From NCBI GenBank assembly GCA_004835665.1, contig RBKR01000011.1, positions 248,001 through 312,000 of the forward strand: a stretch of DNA of 64,000 bases, given 5' to 3'. Under the pieces are notes generated by a model that searched no databases, was not told where the DNA came from, and was given only the letters and a program-made list of their open reading frames with translations. The DNA is from Phoma sp. XZ068. Taxonomy: Eukaryota; Ascomycota; Dothideomycetes; Pleosporales; Didymellaceae. A program made the position numbers and the translations under genes. Positions 56,095 through 64,000 of the stretch are shown piece after piece; within the stretch, counting starts at the first letter, position 1; every line of letters begins with the position of its first letter.

Positions 56095-58856
56095 ATGGAC
56101 ACGCCCGACGGCCCGTGGGGCTCGACCCGCACGCCGAGCTCGCGCCCGACCTCCCAGAAGTCGACCCGCTCGTCGCGCTCGCGGCAGTCGCAGGCCTCGA
56201 GCCGCACCACCGAGCAGACGCCGCTGCTGGCCAACGACGACCGCAGCGACCATGGCGACAACAACGACGACGAGCGCACGCCCGCCCAGACCCGCCTGCT
56301 GCGCTCCCTCAGCGCATCGTCCGCCAGTGGCAAGACGCCCGCCTGGAAGCGCAGGTGGCCCAGCATCCTCGCCCTCATACTACTATGTCTCGTCGCCATC
56401 GCCATCATGCTCGGCTTCCTGGCCAGCGAGGGCATCGAGGAGTACGCCATGCAGGCCGCCGACTTCACGCCCACCAAGCTGTCGCTCGACGGCCTGACCG
56501 ACCACGGCGCCCGCGTCCAGATCGAGGGCGACTTCAAGATGGACGCCTCCAAGGTCCACAAGCAGAGCGTGCGCAACCTGGGCCGCTTTGGCACCTGGTT
56601 TGCCCGCGAAGCCGAGTCCGGCCCCATGGACGCTGAGGTCTACCTGCCCGAGTATGGCGACGTCCTGGTCGGCACGGCCCGAATCCCTGGCGTCAAGGTC
56701 AACATCCGCAACGGCCACACCACCCACATCTCTCTGGTCGCCGTCGTAGAGCCCGGCTCGCCCGAGGGCATCCGCAGCGTTGCCCATGACTACCTCGACG
56801 GACGCCTCAAGCAGATCCGCCTCCGGGCCACGGCGGAAGTCCCCGTCCGCTCCGGCATCATCAAGCTCGGCAAGCAGACGATCGAGCACTCGATGGTCTT
56901 CCACAGCGACCAAGTCCCGGCCCTGCCCAAGTACAACATCACCAAGCTCAATCTCCGCGAAGCCGACCACGGACGGAAGGGGCTGGGCGCCGATGCCTCG
57001 ATCCTCGTCAAGAACAACTTCCCTCCCGTATCGCTCGACGTGCCTCCTGTCGCTGTTGATGTGTTGATCGACGGATGCTCACCCTCAGACAAACACCTCA
57101 AGGTGGGCACTGCCGAGACGCCCGAGCTGCACATCAGGCCCGAGACCGATCTCGAGGTCAACGTCACTGGCCATGTGGAGAAGCTCGCAGATCCCTTGAC
57201 ACAGGTCTGCCCCGACTCAGCAAAATCCCCCCTCGACTCTTTCATTGGTGACTACATGAAGGGCGAGGATGCCACCATCTACATCAACTGCTGCAGATTC
57301 CCCGACCCAGCTACCCCCGACTGGGCCCGCGATCTGCTCAAAGACATCACAGTCCCCGTACCTTTTGCTGGCAAGGAGATGGGCAACATGATCAAGAACT
57401 TCTCCATGGCAAATCTGCACTTCTCCCTGCCCAGTCCTTGGGCCGAGCCAGGCACGCCCGAGTCCAACCCCTCAATCTCGGCGACTGTCAAGGTCGACAT
57501 TGGGCTTCCGAATGAGATGAACTTCCCCCTGGATGTCAACCAGATCAAGGCGGACGCAGACATCTTCTACAAGAAGAAGCTGCTCGGCAAACTGAAGCTC
57601 GACAAGTGGCAGCACGCCAACTCGACTAAAATCGACGCCCATGGCGAGGAAGGCCCCTCTCTGCTCGTCCAGTCCGAGATTGAGAAGGCCCCAATCGAGA
57701 TCCAAGACGAAGATCTGTTCAGCGAGGTCGTCCAAGCCCTCATCTTTGGAGGAAAGTCAATCAACATGGACATGAAAGCAAACGTTAGCGTCAGCGTAGA
57801 CACACCCATGGGCAAGCTTGCGATCCGAGGCATTCCCGCTAAGGGTACCGTGCCTGTCAAACGTTAGTCACCAGTTCGTGAACCTGCGTTCCTCGGCTGT
57901 CAATCGCTAACGTCTGTGGTTAGCAATCCGCAGCGGCAAAGACCATAACGGCACGGACGGCAAGTCGCCCATGGAACGCTTGAACTTGAAAGTCGGCGAC
58001 ATGGCGATCTTGGATACAAGCCCTTCTTCACTCACACTGCAGTTGAAGGCCAACTTCACGAACCCTACCAACTACACCGCCACCATCCCCTACTTCAACA
58101 TCAATGTTCTTGTAAACGGCACACACATCGGATCAGCAACAGTAGAAAACAGCACCGTCCATCCCGGCAACAACTCTGACATCGCCATCACCGTGCTGTG
58201 GGACCCGTACAGCTTTGGTGGTGTCAAGGGTAAAGATGTTGGCCGGGAATGGCTCTCGCAGTTCATCTCAGGTATGTTCATCTCCTCCGTCTCACTTCAA
58301 AACTAACTCAACAGGCTTCAACACCTCCCTCACAATACAAGCCCACAACGGCACCATCCCCTCGCAACCCGCCCTCGGCCACATCCTCTCCCAATTCCCC
58401 ATCACAGTCCCCACACCCCACATGTCTTCCAAAGACCCCGACGACGACGGCGACGGCGACGACGACGACGCACCCCCCGACGACTCAAAAAACACCCACT
58501 TCATCCGCAGCGCAACCATGCACATCATCTCCTCCACCGCCCTCTTCACCCTCCTCTCCCCCCTCAAAACAACAACCATCTACCTCACCTCCCTAAACGC
58601 AACTTCCTACTACGAAGGCCACGAAGCAGGCAAAATCCTGTACGACCTGCCCTTTGCCATTCCCCCGGGTCTATCAGAAAGTCCGCGGTTGCCTGTGGAT
58701 TGGAGTTTCGGATCGCTGGGGTACGAGGCGATTAAGAAGGCGTTGGGGGGACAGTTGAAACTAAGTGCTTTTGCGATTGCGGGCGTGAGGGTTGGGGAGT
58801 GGAGGGAGACGGTGTGGTATAAGGGGGGGAAGATTGGGGCGAATGTACGATTGTAG
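56095..58856 (+). CDS. Tag1-family vacuolar membrane protein
   Basis: Large fungal protein with one transmembrane helix and repeated LEA/Ig-like lumenal domains, like yeast Tag1 (YLR173W), which helps terminate autophagy at the vacuole. Model: join(56095..57862, 57924..58271, 58315..58856), 885 aa, introns 61 and 43 bp. The start has a GCCGCCATGG context; the frame is open further upstream only through a CCACCA-rich tract. Residues 1-85 are polar and contain the possible sorting motif EQTPLL. The membrane helix is about 89-110 (ILALILLCLVAIAIMLGFLA). Beta-rich lumenal repeats follow, for example VYLPEYGDVLVGTARIPG and MERLNLKVGDMAILDTSPSS. An acidic DDDGDGDDDDAPPDD run lies near residue 760. 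Homologues are often mislabelled pre-rRNA processing protein. Confidence 0.78.
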
Positions 58857-60178
58857 TTGTGTGGGTGGAGATTTGTGTGCACGGAAGGGAATGGGTTGGG
58901 GGCGTTTTGAGCGTGTGCGTAAAAACTTTTCTTTGTGCTACTGTATTTATGAGGTATACAACATTTCTATATATCAAGACTTTTCATATATAATTTATCT
59001 CTGTCTTCACTTTTGTAGAGCTCGTTGTTATTGCACTCCTACTGCAGGGAATTCAAAAGGCGCGGAATTTTTTTTTTTTTCTTTCGAGTGGGCTTGAGTG
59101 TTTCCCTTCTCCTTTGTTTCTTGCCTGAATGAGCAGAGTAGTTACGTACTACAATGACCGAGTCTTTCTTAAGTTATATCCTTTCTTCCTTACTTGGGTA
59201 CTTTATAGTTGAATATATTCAAGCGGTGGATACGCTGTGCGTGTATATTCTCTTCCATGCTAGGTGTAGTTGGATATTGTAGAGCGCTTCATCATGCAGG
59301 AGTTGTTTTTCTTGTTCTTGTTCTGTGAAAATTGCAAAAGATTGTGTCGATGAGTGAGTGGTAACGATGATGGGTTAAAATAAGATCTATTCTTTCAATA
59401 AAGGTTATCTGGGAGAATAACATATCATTTGGGATGTTTGGAACAATACCACGCGTCGACGTGCTCCAAACTAACCGGTTTTATGGATCCTTGCGGCCCT
59501 TGTTATGCTGTAGGGATGTGGGTTTAAGAGGCGCGGGCAAGCTTGCGTAGATCTGTTTGGGTGAGGTTGGCAGGGTGGATGTGTGGAGGTGACTATCGTC
59601 TCACGGTCACAGAGTGTTGTAGAGCGGGATCGCTATACCTCGAGCTTTAATTGTATACTATGAGTGATTCCTTGTCTGAAATGCTAGAAGAAATGATCTC
59701 ACTGCTTCTCGGAGACACGAGCGTACGCAACTAGCACGCCTGGCGCTTACCCAAATATCGTGCCATCTTGAATCGCCGCTGTACAATTTACTCTATTAGA
59801 GAATTTGGAACATCATCCAGTCATCGTGAAAGAACGATATGCAGAAATACGCCAAATCTAAGACCACTCTGCGCCCACTCACATCACACACTAGCTCAAC
59901 TCGGGCTAGGCTCAGTGTAATGAGGCTACCACATCCATCAACCACCTTCCTAATCGAGCATCACGATGCCTGCGCCATGCTCGCACCGGTATATGCGAAA
60001 TTGCAAGGCCGGAAGAGGCTGAATGAAGGTAGCAGGCGGAATTATTTTTATTCGTATCTGCCCGTATACACTCACTCACCCGCCGCCTTCTCCTCCTCCA
60101 AGTCACAGAAGATCCGCCTCTCATTCACTTCTCTCGCACGACCTACACCCACCATCTCCCAACCCACATCTCTCCACC
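58857..60178. other. intergenic, AT-rich
   Basis: 1.3 kb between the Tag1-family gene and the secreted-protein gene. It has a poly-T run near 59069 and several AT-rich stretches but no gene. The last 150 bp are pyrimidine-rich, as expected for the promoter of the next gene. Confidence 0.5.
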
Positions 60179-61027
60179 ATGAGAACCGCCATCCTCACCG
60201 CTCTCGCAGCACTGGCCCAAAACGCCCTCGCCTCAAACCTCCCAGTCTACCCCTTCGACCCCTTCACAACAAAAGACTGCGTAGAATGGGACAACATCTC
60301 CCCTGACTCCACCCAAACATGCGAAGCCACACTCCGCTACTGGGGCATCAATCCGTCCCAATTCCACGCCTGGAACCCCTCCGTCGGAACAGACTGCACG
60401 CCCTGGGTCACCGGGCAAAGCTACTGCATCGTCACGCGCGAGCGCATGGAAGACAGCGTGTACTACACCACGCTCTCAGACGGGATGCCAGTAGCGAGCA
60501 TGACGACGGACGCGCAGGGGTGGCGTATCCCCGTTACGAAGAGCGGGAGTAAGACGGCGGGTTCAGCGACGCCGATTCCGTCGCCGAGTTCGTGGCTGGA
60601 GAAGGGGTGTTATGTCCCCCCTGAGAGGGAGACGGTGCTGCGGATATGGTTTGGCCCTGATACAAAGATGACGGTTGAGGTGTGCAAGGAGAAGTGTTTT
60701 AACGTGGGGGATAGCGTTGCGGGCGTGATGGACGGGAATTTGTGCAGGTGTGGGGATGAGATTGAAGGGACGAAAGTGGATCAGAAGGAGTGTAATATAC
60801 CCTGCGCCGGCGATGCGAAGGAAATGTGTGGAGGGAAGGTGGGGATGAGGGTCGTTGGTGCTGGGCAAGGCGTGGGAGGAGCATCTAGTAGTGCGGCGAT
60901 TGCGTCTGGTGGTAGCAGTACTGCGACGGGGACGAACAACCAAGCAGCAGCGAAAACAAGTGCTGGACCCGCAGCGACGCCCACCTCCGGAGCAAGAAGA
61001 AATGCAGCGCTGTTTTGGAGCAGGTAG
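60179..61027 (+). CDS. secreted LysM-like plus WSC-domain protein
   Basis: A 282-aa single-exon protein with a signal peptide (MRTAILTALAALAQNALAS). The first domain, about 30-85, has LysM-like features of fungal type: CVEWDNISPDSTQTCEATLR, INPSQFHAWNPSVGTDC and PWVTGQSYCI. A WSC domain follows at about 141-230: GCYVPPERETVLRIWF, VCKEKCFNVGD, GNLCRCGDEI, CNIPCAGDAKEMCGG. Cysteine spacing suits disulfides. The C-terminal 50 residues are Ala/Ser/Thr/Gly-rich and may be O-glycosylated; I see no hydrophobic GPI tail. LysM binds chitin or peptidoglycan and WSC binds glucans or glycans, so cell-wall binding or effector-like masking is plausible but inferred. The ATG has a CCACCATGA context. The frame is open upstream but without signal-peptide features. 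Confidence 0.8.
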   Translation: MRTAILTALAALAQNALASNLPVYPFDPFTTKDCVEWDNISPDSTQTCEATLRYWGINPSQFHAWNPSVGTDCTPWVTGQSYCIVTRERMEDSVYYTTLSDGMPVASMTTDAQGWRIPVTKSGSKTAGSATPIPSPSSWLEKGCYVPPERETVLRIWFGPDTKMTVEVCKEKCFNVGDSVAGVMDGNLCRCGDEIEGTKVDQKECNIPCAGDAKEMCGGKVGMRVVGAGQGVGGASSSAAIASGGSSTATGTNNQAAAKTSAGPAATPTSGARRNAALFWSR

Positions 61028-62106
61028 ATAGCAGCATGAATCAACTAGTATGTTGTTCGGATTAAGTCTTGGATGGGATAATCCGCCGTGCCGCAAGCCA
61101 CAAATGGGACGCCTCACTGAAGAGATGATTCCCCTTTTATCTCGTATTATCAGCCACCAACCGTCAAATATAGCGTGCAGCTCCAAGGTAACACCCACGA
61201 GCAGAGACTTGATGATATGGAAATCTTGGTACGTGACTCCTCATCCGTCCGGTGAATGCCGGTACCACTTGATCATGGAGAGGGCTGTTAGTGTCGCAGC
61301 GTGGGAAAGCACTTCGCTTTACCAGAACACTCGTTGTCTCTGGTAGTTTGGCTGTACCTAGGTAAGACCCTGTGATCAAGAACCAATTACGGATTGACGA
61401 AGGCAAATTTCAGCTGGCGGAAAGAAAGCATAGACGGGTCTGGAAGCGGCTTCGAGTTCCGCGTAATACAGCATACTGGGTCCATCAGATGTAGAGGTGT
61501 TGTGTAGATGGGATGGTTCACCTTGTACTCTGGAACGGAGAAAATCTTGTCTAGTTGTATCTTCAGTCTTTAGTTGATTGAAATGGCATGGAAGCCATGA
61601 ACTCAAAGGTATATATCAAGTGAAGGCACATGTTATTCAAACAGGTTGACTCGGGGCTGCAGCATTGTGCCTTGTCACTCAACCTATATGATTTGTTTTG
61701 GTCGTGGAAGCAGTAAACCAGTCTGAGTGAAGAATGAATATTTGAAACGCTTCTACGTCTTGAAGATGACTTAAGAACAATTTGGTAAGATTCGTACTAA
61801 ATGTGAAGGATGCTAAGGATGCTATGCAAAATGCAGGATTCTAATGCAAGGAAGGGAAAGTGTCAGAGACACTGCAGTTGCCCTGTCTGAAATCTTTCGT
61901 GGACCATGGTATCCTATGATGATGTCGAGAACGCATGTAGATATGCTGCTCAAGCTTATGTAGTCGCGATTCGGCGTGTGAGACGAGGTTCGGGGGTATG
62001 CTGGCTGCCATCGCTTTGGACTATGTTGGAGGCGGGTTCAGAGGTACTGGATCTCGCACATCTCTATCGTCTCCTATGTTGCTTTAGATAGCAGTCTTTA
62101 GTTTTC
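61028..62106. other. intergenic, nothing recognised
   Basis: 1.1 kb of sequence with only short open frames and no recognisable domain or repeat. Confidence 0.5.
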
Positions 62107-62935
62107 TCAAGGCGGTTCGAACACGTACACTGTCGAGCCAGACGGGTGCCAAAAGGTACCATCTGTGGAGCTTATACTGTCTACTGTGAGTAACCAAGCC
62201 CAAGTGATGTGTAATAGCAGGCTACCTACTCTCAACCTGTAGTTTCCCAAACCGAATCTTTCCTTACAAATCTCTATAAGCTTTTCGTCATCAATGTATC
62301 TATTCTCGATGATTTGGGGGGTCGCATTCTCGATGGTTTGTGGGGACGAGTGCGTCGGCGATGCAGAGGGAAACGTGGAAGGCGGCAATGTGTGCACTGG
62401 TATGACTACGGGGCCCATCTCGAAGGTAACTAGGAGGGTGCTAGAGTTCTCTAGAGTTGTAAAGTGAGGTTTGGTGGGCAACTCCTCACTAGGATGGGGG
62501 TGATTGCCCGGCAGGCCACGGGTCGGACCACTGAAGTCAGTCACGCGAAGGATCTTGCGGGGCACTGCCCCATGGCTGTGTAGAGGCAGCCTGATAGGAA
62601 GCCCACGAGGCGCATTGGGCCGGGAAGGCTCTTGGTCTCACGTCGTGCAGCATGGCTGTCAAGGGAAGGCATCCAGTCTGTACTTTGCCGTCCTCAGTTT
62701 TGAGGCCATTCTCAAAACAGTAAAGCTCCCGTAAATGCTGTAATACAAAATCTATCCATACATATGGGAAGTACTCGGTAGAAGACGTTCTTTGTACATC
62801 TTGTGGATAGCATTCGTAGTCGGAGCTGCTCAGTGTCACCTGAGTCTTGAGGGGTAATGCCAGGAGGCTGGGAAACGCAATGCTTTGGCTCACTTTGACA
62901 TGTCTATGGCAACGTAGATTGGCTTCTTGGGACAT
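62107..62935 (-). CDS. candidate small gene or decaying gene, unknown
   Basis: Two adjacent open segments in different frames on the minus strand. The first begins at ATG 62935 (MSQEANLRCHRHVKVSQSIA) and includes EYFPYVWIDFVLQHLRELYC; the second runs to the stop at 62107 and includes DDEKLIEICKERFGLGNYRL and FWHPSGSTVYVFEPP. A GTGAGA donor and a GCAAG acceptor about 88 bp apart would join them in frame, but an AAG acceptor is weak. A further optional in-frame intron (GTAGCC to CACAG) near the end would give YRLRVDGTFWHP. Composition looks coding, but I recognise no family. A frameshifted pseudogene is equally possible. Confidence 0.35.
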
Positions 62936-63413
62936 GATGGAGCCATGTTGATGCGTTGGCGGTGCATGAGCATGTTGTTAGTCTGCTAGACCTGCAGGTG
63001 CTGTGCATGCTTCCGGGTGGTAAAACACAGCGACCGCGAATGACACCTCCAGATCCAGTCAGATTGAGTCCACGCTATGCTAATAGCGCGGCCTGAATGC
63101 GTATGCACTCTTGAGATTTGGTGGGCTGGCTGTGGTTCAACACTCCGCTCCTACGATGATGATATCTGGCGGGACGCTAGTGGCCAAACTGGGTTAGCTC
63201 TTTCTGCGGCTACCCCAAGTGCCCTCAGCCTTCGCCGTTTACGCCCACACCACAAGCTCATGTAGCATCGAAATTCAGTGCCTCGCTTCAACAAAATGTG
63301 ATTAATGGTTACTACTACTACCCTGGTCCTGACCAAGGACATATACTTACACTATGGCTGTGAAGAAGGTGGACACCCCCGTTTGTGTCTTCGCTCACAC
63401 CTCATCCTTAGTC
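62936..63413. other. divergent intergenic region
   Basis: 478 bp upstream of both the doubtful minus-strand gene and the terminal plus-strand gene. No regulatory element is clearly recognisable. Confidence 0.45.
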
Positions 63414-64000
63414 ATGGCGGCTACTGCCTACTTCGAGCGCACACTGTTCTACGACCGCAGTCCAGCTGCAAATGATCACTACGAGCTATCTACAGAACAG
63501 GTATTTGAAACTGACTCTTCGAAGACTCGAATTGCAGTATGTGTTCAAACTCGCACCAGTGCCGCAGAATCTGGCGAAGCCAAAGACACACTGGGCTCGG
63601 CCGATCACAATAACAAGAATGCATCTGTCAAAGCATGTCAAAATCAGTATATACATGAACATGGTGACGACACCGACAATGAGGACGACAACTGTTCTGT
63701 GTTAAGCCAAGCTTCCAGTACCGCTTTACCAACTGCAATGGACCAGCGTCAAGCAGACTTCGGGCCTCCGCTTTACCCTGGCCCTCCAAAGTTATTGTTT
63801 CGTGACCTTTATCATGGCGAGATCAAGGATTTCACCAAACGCACGAAACACGACTTTCGAGTTTTCTATCTCAGACAAAAGCACTCGTTCAGCCGCCTTC
63901 ACATCACGAAAGCCGATTTTGAGATCCTAGTACAGTCATGCCATATTTTTCCTCGCTTTAACGAGTATGTGATTGGATTTAGCCGGAAGAGCAGCGAGTC
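63414..64000 (+). CDS. 5' part of a possible CorA-like protein, cut by the window edge
   Basis: An open frame from ATG 63414 runs without a stop to the right edge, 195 codons. It starts MAATAYFERTLFYDRSPAAN. A Ser/Asp-rich stretch with DDTDNEDDN follows, then a more ordered part: LLFRDLYHGEIKDFTKRTKH, FRVFYLRQKHSFSRLHITKA and FEILVQSCHIFPRFNEYVIG. The pattern of a loop with LRQKHSFSRLHIT followed by a helix is like the N-terminal region of fungal CorA-like (Mg2+ transporter related) proteins, which carry two membrane helices near the C-terminus outside this window. The assignment is tentative; that the frame is coding is more secure. Confidence 0.5.
   Translation, partial: MAATAYFERTLFYDRSPAANDHYELSTEQVFETDSSKTRIAVCVQTRTSAAESGEAKDTLGSADHNNKNASVKACQNQYIHEHGDDTDNEDDNCSVLSQASSTALPTAMDQRQADFGPPLYPGPPKLLFRDLYHGEIKDFTKRTKHDFRVFYLRQKHSFSRLHITKADFEILVQSCHIFPRFNEYVIGFSRKSSE

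Noticed and set aside
60563..61198. 211-codon minus-strand open frame
   Set aside because: Antisense shadow of the secreted LysM/WSC gene with no domain.
62110..62125. GGTTCGAAC sequence resembling a tRNA T-arm box
   Set aside because: No matching acceptor stem, D-arm or anticodon arm at the right spacing; it lies at the end of a coding-like frame.

Overview
The window is nuclear DNA of a filamentous ascomycete (Pezizomycotina). Dothideomycetes/Pleosporales is my best guess, but the sequence alone does not prove the class. Supporting signs are many 43-95 bp GT-AG introns with CTAAC/CTGAC-like branch sites, three HET-domain (heterokaryon incompatibility) loci, a nuclear complex I subunit, fungal-only families (Vfa1, Sog2, Tag1, Yvh1 with its zinc tail) and an antibiotic-phosphotransferase-like fungal kinase. 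There is no operon structure. I found no convincing tRNA, rRNA, CRISPR array or intact transposon.

Layout. 0-3.7 kb: the 3' end of a SAF-domain homoserine-dehydrogenase-like gene and a five-exon Dal5-type MFS permease. 4.2-9.7 kb: two tandem minus-strand HET genes. The proximal one is a clear pseudogene. The distal one is intact except for one in-frame TAG, which lies within one codon of a TAG in its neighbour. 9.7-12.1 kb: a RUS/DUF647 gene with a 13-nt micro-exon, a short ORF overlapping its start codon, and a decayed second copy of a RUS C-terminus. 12-22 kb: gene-poor, holding an RGS-domain gene and an uncharacterised disordered protein. 22.7-32.2 kb: SOG2 of the RAM pathway, a small single-pass membrane protein recovered by splicing, and a Tcp11/SOK1-like gene. 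33.5-38.1 kb: an intact HET gene, a kinase-like gene and a SET-domain gene. 39-45.3 kb: YVH1 and a C2H2 zinc-finger gene.

47.5-58.9 kb is a compact housekeeping block: VFA1, a TatD nuclease, the complex I PSST/NDUFS7 subunit, TRAPPC2L/Tca17, an AFG1-like ATPase, ornithine carbamoyltransferase and a Tag1-family vacuolar protein. They lie mostly in divergent or convergent pairs 100-540 bp apart. The last 5 kb has a secreted LysM-like plus WSC protein, a doubtful small gene, and the 5' part of a possible CorA-like gene cut by the window edge.

The genes do not form one pathway. Themes are signalling (RGS, SOG2, Tcp11/SOK1), self/non-self recognition (HET) and mitochondrial metabolism (PSST, OTC, AFG1). 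Exon boundaries were derived by hand from splice consensus, reading frame and family conservation, and no transcript data were available.
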